This document shows positions 8,037 to 15,980 of a stretch of 49,797 nucleotides of DNA, piece by piece. The position numbers and the translations under genes are program-made. Positions within the stretch are counted from its first letter, which is position 1, and each line of letters starts with the position of its first letter. Source of the DNA: Hylemonella sp. (GTDB taxonomy: Bacteria > Pseudomonadota > Gammaproteobacteria > Burkholderiales > Burkholderiaceae_C); contig JAUXVI010000017.1 of NCBI GenBank assembly GCA_030680575.1, positions 1 to 49,797 of the forward strand. Direction: 5' to 3'. The notes under the pieces are model-generated. The model had not been told where the DNA came from and did no database searches. It saw nothing but the letters and a program-made list of their open reading frames with translations.

Positions 8037-8062
8037 TTGACTCGGGGCGGGCTGGGCATAAT
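8037..8062 (+). promoter_or_regulatory. Candidate sigma-70 promoter for the LysR gene
   Basis: TTGACT (8037-8042) and CATAAT (8057-8062) stand 40-65 bp before the LysR ATG. The 14-bp spacing is short for sigma-70, so only the -10 element may be real. Confidence 0.3.
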
Positions 8063-8102
8063 CGCCCAACCGCCCCACTTTGCCTTCAGCCCACACGCCG
8101 CC

Positions 8103-9011
8103 ATGTCCCTGCCTTTTGATCTGGTTGACCTCCGGCTGATGGTGCGCATCGCCGAATCGAACAGCCTGACCCGGGGCGCCGAGGCGGCCCACATGTCGGC
8201 GCCGGCGGCCAGTACCCGTATTAAGAATATCGAGGAAGGTCTGGGCGTCAAGCTGCTTTTCCGCACCTCGCAGGGCGTCACGCTCACGCCCCCCGGCCAG
8301 GCCTTTGTGCACCATGCCCGGCTGGTGCTGGGCCAGCTGGAGCACCTGCGCGGCGACCTGCAGGAATATGCCAGCGGCATCAAAGGCCACCTGCGGGTGT
8401 TTGCCAACACCACGGCGCTGGGTGAATTCCTGCCGCCGGTCTTGCGCCGTTACCTGCTGGCGCACCCCGATGTGAACGTGGACCTGCAGGAACGCCTGAG
8501 CCACGACATCGTGCGCGCGGTGTCCGAAGGGCAGACCGACATCGGCATCGTGGCCGGCCTGGTGCGCACCGAAAACCTGGAAGTGCTGCCCTACCGGCGC
8601 GACCGCCTGGTGGTGGTGGTGCCCGCCGACCACGCGCTGGCCGGCACACCGGTGCTGGCCTTTGCCGACACGCTGGCCTTCGACCACATCGGCCTGCATG
8701 AGAGCAGCGCCATCCGCGCCTTTTTGCAGCAGATCTGCGATGGGCTGGAGCGCCCCATGAAGCAGCGCATCCAGGTCAGCAACTTCGAAGCCGCCTGCCG
8801 CATGGTGGAGGCGGCCGTCGGCGTGGCCATCCTGCCCGAGTCCGCCGCACGCCGCCACGCGCAAACCATGACCATCGCCATCGTGCCCCTGGCCGACCCC
8901 TGGGCCGAACGTGCCATGCAGATCTGCGTGCGAAGCCTGGAGGCGCTGCCGGTCTATGCGCGGGAGCTGGTGGATTTGCTGGTGGAGGATGCGCGGCAGG
9001 GAGTGGCGTAA
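8103..9011 (+). CDS. LysR-family transcriptional regulator
   Basis: 302 residues. An N-terminal winged helix (residues 1-65: DLRLMVRIAESNSLTRGAE, then PAASTRIKNIEEGLGVKLLF) is followed by a periplasmic-binding-protein-like effector domain. The ATG at 8103 begins MSLPFDL and fits the usual family start; an earlier in-frame codon at 8019 would add an atypical extension. It is divergent from the haloacid dehalogenase-glcB pair, the classic arrangement of a LysR regulator and its target. Effector unknown; a two-carbon or haloacid compound would fit the neighbours. Confidence 0.92.
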   Translation: MSLPFDLVDLRLMVRIAESNSLTRGAEAAHMSAPAASTRIKNIEEGLGVKLLFRTSQGVTLTPPGQAFVHHARLVLGQLEHLRGDLQEYASGIKGHLRVFANTTALGEFLPPVLRRYLLAHPDVNVDLQERLSHDIVRAVSEGQTDIGIVAGLVRTENLEVLPYRRDRLVVVVPADHALAGTPVLAFADTLAFDHIGLHESSAIRAFLQQICDGLERPMKQRIQVSNFEAACRMVEAAVGVAILPESAARRHAQTMTIAIVPLADPWAERAMQICVRSLEALPVYARELVDLLVEDARQGVA

Positions 9012-9144
9012 GGCGCACGTTCCTCTAGAAGCTGCATGGCTGCTAGCGCTGCTTTTTGCCATGGTCGCTACGGTATCGAGTGAGGCTTGGTGCTCGTTGG
9101 CGTTTGGGTATGAAATCAAAACAGATGAAGCCGACGCCGTTGCG

Positions 9145-9846
9145 TTATGGCCTCAAACCCGCACGGAACCGATACAGGCCATCGAATCTGACATTCGATG
9201 CTCCGCAGTTGCCATTGTCCTGCGCAAAGATGAACTTGTTAACCCGACGTATGAAGATACGGCACGCCGATTCATCTCCTTCCTGTGAATTGGTAAGAAT
9301 TCCATTAACCGGCGTTCCCTCCAGATAAGCCTCTCCAAAGTGAGGGCCAGCGGGTCCTTGCCATATAGCATGCCCGTCTACTATCAGTCGCTCCCCCTTC
9401 ATGGCGATGTTGAGACGAGCGCGATTATTCTGCCAAACACCTACCCAAGACTTATTGGCAAGTTGCGCGTCACTCATGTCAACCTGCCAGCGTGATATCG
9501 GCAGCCAGCCCACCCACACGTCCAATGGCCGTTTCCCAGGAAGAGCTACACATACCGAGTTGGAATAGCGCGTCAGCTCAACCGCCGATGTTCCAGCCGG
9601 AATTAATCGCTGACAAATGCTCTTGTCTGCGATAGCTTCTTCGCATTTGAAATGGAGGGAGGTAGTCAAATTTACGGCGGCACCATCAGAGACGTGGCCG
9701 CTGCGAATCTGATTGACGCCTTCATCCGGTTTATTGGCGAGGTCAGTTTCACTACAAAAAGGAACGCCATCAGCAGAGCTGGCTACTGAGGTGGCAAGGA
9801 AGCTGGCCGCTGCAAGGACCACCTTCAATAGAAGTTTCGTGTTCAT
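9145..9846 (-). CDS. Secreted protein of unknown function
   Basis: 233 residues with a clear signal peptide (MNTKLLLKVVLAAASFLATSVASSADG, cut likely after SVASSA) and several cysteines in the mature part, so probably periplasmic or exported. No family recognised. The frame opens upstream to 9951, but the ATG at 9846 directly precedes the signal peptide. Codon use is less G+C-biased than in the neighbours, which may mean recent acquisition. It stands alone between a LysR gene and a catabolic cluster and shares no evident function with either. Moderate confidence that it is a real gene. Confidence 0.65.
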   Translation of the reverse strand: MNTKLLLKVVLAAASFLATSVASSADGVPFCSETDLANKPDEGVNQIRSGHVSDGAAVNLTTSLHFKCEEAIADKSICQRLIPAGTSAVELTRYSNSVCVALPGKRPLDVWVGWLPISRWQVDMSDAQLANKSWVGVWQNNRARLNIAMKGERLIVDGHAIWQGPAGPHFGEAYLEGTPVNGILTNSQEGDESACRIFIRRVNKFIFAQDNGNCGASNVRFDGLYRFRAGLRP

Positions 9847-10056
9847 GCAAGCAAGAATTGGATGGGTTTCGGATTCAAAGAAGCAGGCCAAGATATGAGA
9901 TTGAAATGGAAGTCTAGCTATCAGAGCGTTGGCAGGCCTATCCAGAGGCAAACGTCCGCTTTAGAGAAGATTTTTAGGTGTCTCTTTTGCCGATACCTGA
10001 CAAACACCGATCAAAGGATGTGTTCAATCCAGTAGCCGTCTGTTGAAGAGAATACG

Positions 10057-10085
10057 AAAAAACGCCGGGCTAGCCCGGCGTTTTT
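10057..10085. terminator. Rho-independent terminator after the Bug gene
   Basis: AAAAAACGCCGGGC-TA-GCCCGGCGTTTTT, an 8-bp stem flanked by A and T runs, 21 bp past the stop of the minus-strand binding-protein gene. It closes the catabolic cluster at 10106-15923 and can also work on the other strand. Confidence 0.9.
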
Positions 10086-10105
10086 ATTGAAGCGTGGAAC
10101 GCAGA

Positions 10106-11092
10106 TCAGTCCGCAAACTGCCCCGCCGCACGGATCGCCGTGCCCCACTTCTGCACTTCCGACGTCAGCCAGGCGCGCTGACCTTCCGGGGTCTGGCGCG
10201 ACTCGGGTGCGATCTCGCCGCCGAGGTCGGCCATGCGGCTGACGAAGGCCGGGTCTTTCATGGCGGCGCGCATGGCGTCGCCGAACTTGTCGATCACGGC
10301 CGCGGGCGTGCCCTTGGGCGCGTAGACGCCGTGCCAGACGATGACCTCAAAGTCCTTCATACCGCCTTCGTTCAGCGTGGGCGCGTCGGGCAGGGCCTTG
10401 ATGCGCTGCTTGGTGGTGACGCCGTACATCTTCACGGTGCCGGCCTTGATGTGCGGCACGGTGTTGGTGGTCTGGTCGCACAGCAGGTCGACCTGGCCGC
10501 CCAGCAGCGCATTGAGCGCCGGGCCGGTGCCCTGGAACGGCACCGTGGTCAGCGTCACGCCCAGCGACTGCTGGAACAGCGTGCCGCACAGGTGCGACAC
10601 CGCGCCCAGGCCGGCGTTGGCCAGGTTGATCTTGGCCGCGTTGGCCTTGACGAAGGGAATCAGTTCCGCCACGTTCTTGGGCGGCAGGTCCTTCTTTGCG
10701 ATCAGCGTCATGGGCACGTCCACCACGTTGCCGACGTGTTCGAAATCGGTCACAGGGTTGTAGGCCAGCTTGCGGTACAGCGCCGGGGCGGTGGCCATGC
10801 CGTTGTGGTGGATCAGGAAGGTGTAGCCATCGGGTGCGGCCTTGCTCACGTAGCTGGGGGCAATGGTGCCGCCGGCGCCGGTCTTGTTTTCCACCAGGAC
10901 GGTCTGACCCAGGGTCTTGGTCATGGTGGCGGCCAGTGTGCGCGCCACGATGTCGGTCGGGCCGCCGGCGGAGAAGGGAACCACCAGCGAGACCGGCTTG
11001 GCCGGGTAGCTTTGGGCATTGGCGATGCCGGCACCCAGGACCAGGCTGGCGGCGAGGGTGGCAAGGGTGAATGTTCTACGTTGGAAAAGCAT
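10106..11092 (-). CDS. Tripartite tricarboxylate transporter substrate-binding protein (Bug/TctC family)
   Basis: 328 residues with an N-terminal signal peptide ending around GAGIANAQS. The mature protein opens with YPAKPVSLVVPFSAGGPTDIVAR, the Bug signature in which the loop around the binding site contacts a carboxylate. These periplasmic proteins bind small organic acids or similar solutes for TctAB-type carriers or for sensing. No tctA or tctB gene is in the window, which is common for Bug proteins. As last gene of the CoA-transferase/dehydrogenase cluster it probably binds the acid that the cluster consumes. Ligand unknown. Confidence 0.92.
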   Translation of the reverse strand: MLFQRRTFTLATLAASLVLGAGIANAQSYPAKPVSLVVPFSAGGPTDIVARTLAATMTKTLGQTVLVENKTGAGGTIAPSYVSKAAPDGYTFLIHHNGMATAPALYRKLAYNPVTDFEHVGNVVDVPMTLIAKKDLPPKNVAELIPFVKANAAKINLANAGLGAVSHLCGTLFQQSLGVTLTTVPFQGTGPALNALLGGQVDLLCDQTTNTVPHIKAGTVKMYGVTTKQRIKALPDAPTLNEGGMKDFEVIVWHGVYAPKGTPAAVIDKFGDAMRAAMKDPAFVSRMADLGGEIAPESRQTPEGQRAWLTSEVQKWGTAIRAAGQFAD

Positions 11093-11224
11093 GGTTTGTC
11101 GTCCTCTTGGTATGGGTCATTTGAAAAACTCCCTCGTCTCAGTCGTTTTTGTGTTTTATAGAGTGATCATCCTCGTCCAGATAGCGCAAGGGGACAAGCC
11201 GGGTCATCCCTAGGGTTGGCTCTG

Positions 11225-12580
11225 TCAAGGCAGCAGACGCCCGACTTGCGGCGCTGCGGCCACGGCCCACAGCTGCGCCATGGCCGTGCGCATTTCCGCT
11301 TCACTGGCACCGCCGTGGTACAGCGCCAAGCGCAGCGCCTTGTCTTCCAGCTCGGCTCGGCTCAGCGTGTTGCCGGGGTCGCCTTTGGGTTCGTCCACGC
11401 GGCCGTGCAGCACGCGGCCATCGTTCGTTTCCACGCGCACCTTGCCGATCCAGCGCGCCGGGTAGGCGGCATCGACTTCGGTGTCGAGTTCCATCACCAC
11501 CTTGTCGTGAAAGTCGACCACCTCGCCGGCCTTGAAACTGGCATCGAACTCGGTCAGGCCGGCGCGGCCCAGCACCGCCACCAGGCCCAGCACCGTGCCC
11601 ATGGAGAACTTGCTCTGGTGCACGGTCTGCGGGTCGGTCACCGGGCCCAGCACGTCAATCGCACCCTGGTGCACCAGCGCGGTGACGCGTTTCACATCGC
11701 TGGCCTTCAACTGGTGGACCTGCAGTACCTGTTGCAGCGCATCGGCTGCGGGGTGGGTGTGGCGGCAGGAAGCGTGGAACTTGAACGAAGTCTCGGCCAC
11801 GGTCCAGCGTGTGCCGAGGCCATCGGTCAACTTGCTGATATCGGCATCGCTCGACATGCCGGCTGCCATGCCCTGCGGCCCTTCCAGAATGCGGCGCGCA
11901 CCGGTGAAACCCTTTTGCGCCAGGTAGGCGGCGGTGAGGCCGGCACCGGCCGCGTGTGCGGTGTGCAATTGCTTGGAATCGGCGGCGTCACGCAAAAACT
12001 CCCACAGGCCGGCCGACTGCGTGCCGGCCGAGCCGAAAGCATTCAGCATCTGCTCCGGCGTGAGCTTGAGCAGGTGGCCCACCGCGGCAGCGGCGGCCAG
12101 CGTGCCGGCGGTGCCGGTGGTGTGGAACACCTTGTAGTGAGAGCGGCCGAGGAATTCACCCACGCGGATGCCGACCTCATATCCTGCCACGCAGGCGGTC
12201 AGCAACTCCTGGCCGGATCGGCCCAGCGCCTGCGCGGTGGCCAGTGCGGCCGGGAACACCACGGTGGCCGGGTGGAACACCGAACCGTTGTGCACATCGT
12301 CCTGCTCGGCTACGTGCGAGGCAGCCGCGTTGGCCATGGCGGCCAGCAGTGGGCTGCTGGTCTTGCGGTGAATCAGGATCTCGCTCGGGCCGTCCACGGG
12401 CCCCATGCTTTCGACGAAAGCGGCCAGGACCTCGACCGCACGCGCGTTCTTGCCGGCGAGGCAGGAGCCGAACCAGTCAAGCAGCAGATCTTCGGTGCGG
12501 CGGATCACCGGCGCGGGGATGGTCTCGAAGCGCAGCGTGGCGGCGAATTCAGCCAGGGCTTGCGAGGAAGGTGCGCTCAT
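11225..12580 (-). CDS. MmgE/PrpD family protein
   Basis: 451 residues, typical for the family, which includes 2-methylcitrate dehydratase PrpD, cis-aconitate decarboxylase and iminodisuccinate epimerase. The segment EILIHRKTSSPLLAAMANAAASHVAEQDD and the later SFKFHASCRHTHPAADAL match the conserved core, with histidines likely at the active site. It starts 2 bp after the stop of the CaiB gene, so it is in the same operon. A dehydratase, hydratase or decarboxylase step on a branched dicarboxylic or tricarboxylic acid is plausible; the exact reaction is not known. Confidence 0.88.
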   Translation of the reverse strand: MSAPSSQALAEFAATLRFETIPAPVIRRTEDLLLDWFGSCLAGKNARAVEVLAAFVESMGPVDGPSEILIHRKTSSPLLAAMANAAASHVAEQDDVHNGSVFHPATVVFPAALATAQALGRSGQELLTACVAGYEVGIRVGEFLGRSHYKVFHTTGTAGTLAAAAAVGHLLKLTPEQMLNAFGSAGTQSAGLWEFLRDAADSKQLHTAHAAGAGLTAAYLAQKGFTGARRILEGPQGMAAGMSSDADISKLTDGLGTRWTVAETSFKFHASCRHTHPAADALQQVLQVHQLKASDVKRVTALVHQGAIDVLGPVTDPQTVHQSKFSMGTVLGLVAVLGRAGLTEFDASFKAGEVVDFHDKVVMELDTEVDAAYPARWIGKVRVETNDGRVLHGRVDEPKGDPGNTLSRAELEDKALRLALYHGGASEAEMRTAMAQLWAVAAAPQVGRLLP

Positions 12581-12582
12581 AT

Positions 12583-13761
12583 TCAGATGGCCTTGTCAGC
12601 TTTGAGTTGTTCGATGTCTGCCGTGCTCAGGCCGAGCTCGCGCAGGATGGCTTCGCTGTGCTGGCCCACCGCTGGAATGGCGTCCATGCGCGCGTGCGCG
12701 GCATCGGGGGCACCGGGCGGCAGCAGCGCGGGGATGAGCCCGGCCGGGCTGTCGACCTCGACCCAGCGCTGGCGCGCTGCCAGCTGTGGGTGTGCCCAGA
12801 CGTCGGCCATGCTGTTGACCTGCGCGTTGGCAATCTGCGCTTGTTCGAGGCGTGCAATCACCTGCTCGGCGCTGAGCGTGGCAAACGCGGTTTCAATGAG
12901 CTGCTGCAACGCGGGGCGTGCGGCCGAGCGTTTGGCATTGGTGGCAAAACGTTCATCTTTCGCCAGTGCCGGCTGCTGCAGCACCTTGTCGCAGAACACC
13001 ACCCACTCGCGTTCGTTCTGCAGGCCCAGCATCACGGTCTTGCCGTCGCCGGTGGCAAACGGGCCGTAGGGGTAGATGGTGGCGTGCGACGCGCCGGCGC
13101 GCGGCGGCGGCGTGGCACCGTCGAAGGCGTAATACACCGGGTAGCCCATCCACTCCGTCATGCTCTCCAGCATCGAGACGTCGATGTAACGGCCCACGCC
13201 GGTCTTGCCGCGCTGGATCAGCGCCGTGAGGATGTTGCTGTAGGCGTACATGCCGGCGGCGATGTCGGCAATCGAGCAGCCAGCCTTGGCTGGCGCGTCC
13301 GGGCTGCCGGTGATGGAGAGGAAACCGGCCTCGCTCTGGATCAGCAGGTCGTAGGCTTTTTTGTCGCGGTAGGGGCCACTGTCGCCATAGCCCGAAATGT
13401 CGCAGACGATCAGCTTCGGGTATTTCTCGTGCAAGGCCTCGAACGACAGGCCCATGCGCGCGGCAGCACCCGGGGCCAGGTTCTGCACCAGCACGTCGGC
13501 GGTGCCGAGCAGCCGGTCCATGATGTCGCTGGCCTTCTCGTGTTTGAGGTCGAGCGTCAGGCTCTCCTTGGAGCGGTTGGTCCAGGTGAAGTGCGAGGAC
13601 AGGCCGCGCACCCGGCTGTCGTAGCCGCGTGCAAAGTCGCCGCTGCCCGGGCGTTCGACCTTGATGACGCGTGCGCCCTGGTCGGCCAGCTGGCGCGAGC
13701 AGAAGGGCGCGGCAATCGCGTGTTCCAGCGCAATGACGGTGATGCCTTCGAGCGGTCTCAT
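12583..13761 (-). CDS. CaiB/BaiF family (family III) CoA-transferase
   Basis: 392 residues, standard for family III enzymes, which move CoA from a donor such as succinyl-CoA to a carboxylic acid through an aspartyl-CoA anhydride. The catalytic Asp is probably Asp166 in AGCSIADIAAGMYA. The N-terminal MRPLEGITVIALEHAIAAPF matches the usual start. The ATG (13761-13759) shares one base with the stop of the acyl-CoA dehydrogenase gene, so the two are translationally coupled. In this cluster it likely activates the imported acid. The acid could be a C4-C6 dicarboxylate such as itaconate, mesaconate or a methylsuccinate-type compound; this is inference. Confidence 0.92.
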   Translation of the reverse strand: MRPLEGITVIALEHAIAAPFCSRQLADQGARVIKVERPGSGDFARGYDSRVRGLSSHFTWTNRSKESLTLDLKHEKASDIMDRLLGTADVLVQNLAPGAAARMGLSFEALHEKYPKLIVCDISGYGDSGPYRDKKAYDLLIQSEAGFLSITGSPDAPAKAGCSIADIAAGMYAYSNILTALIQRGKTGVGRYIDVSMLESMTEWMGYPVYYAFDGATPPPRAGASHATIYPYGPFATGDGKTVMLGLQNEREWVVFCDKVLQQPALAKDERFATNAKRSAARPALQQLIETAFATLSAEQVIARLEQAQIANAQVNSMADVWAHPQLAARQRWVEVDSPAGLIPALLPPGAPDAAHARMDAIPAVGQHSEAILRELGLSTADIEQLKADKAI

Positions 13762-14918
13762 CAGAAACTCCGGGGCAGGCCGAGGAGGTGCTCAGCTACG
13801 TAGGAGAAGATCAGGTTGGTCGAGATCGGTGCCACCTGGTACAGGCGCGTCTCCCGGAATTTGCGTTCGATGTCGTATTCGCAGGCGAAACCGAAACCGC
13901 CATGCATCTGCAGGCACACATTCGCGGCTTCCCACGAGGCCTTGGCCGCCAGGTACTTGGCCATGTTGGCCTCGGCGCCGCAGGGCTGGTGCGCGTCGAA
14001 CAGTTCGCAGGCCTTCCAGCGCATCAGGTTGGCGGCTTCCACCTCGATGTAGCTCTCGGCAATCGGGAACTGCACGCCCTGGTTCTGGCCGGTGGGGCGG
14101 CCGAACACCACGCGGTCTTTCACGTATTTCGTCACGCGGTCGATGAACCAATAGCCGTCGCCAATGCACTCGGCGGCAATCAGGGTGCGCTCGGCGTTCA
14201 GGCCGTCCAGGATGTACTTGAAGCCCTGGCCTTCCTGGCCGATCAGGTTCTCAGCCGGGATCTCCAGGTTCTCGAAGAACAGCTCGTTGGTTTCGTGGTT
14301 GACCATGTTGGGAATCGGGCGCACCGTCAGGCCGCTCTTTTCCGCTTGGCGCAGGTCGACCATGAAGATCGACATGCCTTCGCTTTTTTTCTTCACGTCG
14401 GCCAGCGGGGTGGTGCGCGCCAGCAGGATCATGAAGTCGGAGTGCTGCACACGCGATATCCAGACCTTCTGGCCGTTGACCACGTAACGGGCACCCTTTT
14501 TCACCGCGGTGGTCTTGATCTTGGTGGTGTCGGTGCCGGTGGTGGGCTCGGTCACGCCCATCGACTGCAGGCGCCATTCACCACTGGCGATCTTCGGCAG
14601 GTACAGATCTTTCTGTGCTTTCGAGCCGTGGCGCAGCAGCGTGCCCATGTTGTACATCTGGCCGTGACAGGCACCGGCGTTGCCGCCGTTGCGGTTGATC
14701 TCTTCCATCACCACCGAGGCTTCGGTCAAGCCCAGGCCGGAGCCGCCGTACTCCTGCGGGATCAGTGCTGCCAGCCAGCCGGCTTTCGTCAAGGCGTCAA
14801 CGAATTCCTCAGGATAGGCACGCGCAGCGTCGACCTTGCGGTGGTATTCGTCGGGGAACTGGGCGCACAGGGCGCGCACGGCGTCACGGATGTCCTGGTA
14901 TTTGTCGTTCGTGTTCAT
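13761..14918 (-). CDS. Acyl-CoA dehydrogenase
   Basis: 385 residues in the three-domain FAD dehydrogenase fold. The flavin-binding segment reads QSMGVTEPTTGTDTTKIKT near residue 118. The usual catalytic Glu of the C-terminal YEGT motif is absent (RLYQVAPIST here), but Glu243 in DGLNAERTLIAA stands where isovaleryl-CoA and long-chain enzymes carry theirs, so activity is likely. The ATG at 14918 is chosen because the protein family begins about there; the frame opens to 14948. It overlaps the CaiB gene start by one base and would oxidise the CoA ester made by that transferase. Confidence 0.92.
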   Translation of the reverse strand: MNTNDKYQDIRDAVRALCAQFPDEYHRKVDAARAYPEEFVDALTKAGWLAALIPQEYGGSGLGLTEASVVMEEINRNGGNAGACHGQMYNMGTLLRHGSKAQKDLYLPKIASGEWRLQSMGVTEPTTGTDTTKIKTTAVKKGARYVVNGQKVWISRVQHSDFMILLARTTPLADVKKKSEGMSIFMVDLRQAEKSGLTVRPIPNMVNHETNELFFENLEIPAENLIGQEGQGFKYILDGLNAERTLIAAECIGDGYWFIDRVTKYVKDRVVFGRPTGQNQGVQFPIAESYIEVEAANLMRWKACELFDAHQPCGAEANMAKYLAAKASWEAANVCLQMHGGFGFACEYDIERKFRETRLYQVAPISTNLIFSYVAEHLLGLPRSF

Positions 14919-14953
14919 CAGTATTCGTTCATCTTTGGGGGGCAACAAGTTCA

Positions 14954-15053
14954 GGGCACCCGTGGAACCGGCTTTGCCGGGCCACTGGGTGCGCCTCCCT
15001 CCCGCCGTAGGCGAGAGAGGGGGGAGACGCGCAGCGTCTCGGGGGGTGCTTCA
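14954..15053 (-). repeat. G+C-rich intergenic repeat, copy 1
   Basis: On the minus strand it runs from the stop codon of the hydratase gene (15051-15053) through CACCCCCCGAGACGCTGCGCG to CACGGGTGCCC near 14954. Copy 2 lies at 25276-25386 on the plus strand, with the shared blocks CTGCGCGYC, GGCGCACCCAG and AGCCGGTTCC. Several inverted arms suggest a folded transcript. It lies between the hydratase and dehydrogenase genes of one probable operon. Confidence 0.7.
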
Positions 15054-15923
15054 TATTTCAGCCGTGGCCTGCATGGTGAGCCAGCCCTCGTGGTCGCGGC
15101 CCCACAGCGTGACGGTCTGGCCGTCGCGTTTGCCGCAGACGGTGAAGGGATGGATGTCGAAGGTCGGGCGCACGGCCTTGAAGCTGAAGCGTTTCACATG
15201 CGCGTCCGGCAGCTCGCGGCGCAGCAGGTCCAGCAACAGGGTGGCAATCAGCGGCCCGTGCACGATGAGACCGGGATAGCCTTCGACGCCGGTGACATAA
15301 CTGCGGTCGTAGTGAATGCGGTGGCCGTTGAAGGTCAGCGCCGAGTAGCGGAACAGCAGCACCGGGTCGGGCACGATCTCGCGGCTGAACTGTTCGTCGC
15401 GCGGCGCCGGGGTGGGCTCGGGCTGCGGTGCGCCAGCTGCAGCGGGCGGGGGTGCATCGCGGTAGACGATGTCGTGTTCTTCGCTGAGGGCCAGGCCCTG
15501 TGCGTTGCTGAATTCATGGCGCACGCAGACAAACACCAGTGCGCCGCTGCGGCCGTGTTTTACCGTCACGTCCTGGATGGTGGAGGTGCGTGTGACAGCT
15601 TCGCCCACGCGCAACGGTTGCAGGAAGTCCAGCCGGCCGCCGGCCCACATGCGCCGCGGCAACGGCACCGGCGGCAGAAAGCCGCCGCGTTTGGCGTGGC
15701 CGTCTTCGCCCAGTTCGCTGTGGCGCGTGAGCGGCGTGAAATAGAGCCAGTGCCACAGCGGCGGCAACGTGGTGCCGGGCGCGGGCGGCGGGTCGTCGCG
15801 GTCCAGCGTGGCCGAGAGGGCGGCCACCGGCGTGGCGGTCAGGTTGTCGGTGCGGGATTCCTGGCGGCCGATCCAGTCGCGCAGGTGGGCCAGATCGGGT
15901 GGGGAGGCGTCATGGTGTTCCAT
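15051..15923 (-). CDS. FAS1-like / MaoC-type hydratase (mesaconyl-CoA hydratase-like)
   Basis: 290 residues with two hotdog segments. The first (residues about 10-140) is the FAS1-like dehydratase type. The second carries the hydratase-2 catalytic pattern LTFNGHRIHYD near residue 200, with the Asp/His pair that adds water across an enoyl-CoA, followed by GYPGLIVHGPL. Two-hotdog proteins of this build include mesaconyl-C4-CoA hydratase and HTD2-like enzymes. Start set at ATG 15923 (MEHHDASPP); an upstream ATG at 15959 would add 12 residues. First gene of the catabolic cluster, it probably hydrates the unsaturated CoA ester produced with the dehydrogenase and CoA-transferase. Exact substrate unproven. 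Confidence 0.82.
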   Translation of the reverse strand: MEHHDASPPDLAHLRDWIGRQESRTDNLTATPVAALSATLDRDDPPPAPGTTLPPLWHWLYFTPLTRHSELGEDGHAKRGGFLPPVPLPRRMWAGGRLDFLQPLRVGEAVTRTSTIQDVTVKHGRSGALVFVCVRHEFSNAQGLALSEEHDIVYRDAPPPAAAGAPQPEPTPAPRDEQFSREIVPDPVLLFRYSALTFNGHRIHYDRSYVTGVEGYPGLIVHGPLIATLLLDLLRRELPDAHVKRFSFKAVRPTFDIHPFTVCGKRDGQTVTLWGRDHEGWLTMQATAEI

Positions 15924-15980
15924 GGCGCCATGATGCGGCATCCGTGCGGACGCCGCCATTCGTATTTGGGGAAGTGGCTG

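Noticed and set aside
8911..9288. Plus-strand ORF overlapping the LysR end and the secreted-protein gene
   Set aside because: Its first third is a shifted frame of the LysR gene and its rest is antisense to the signal-peptide protein. No domain recognised.
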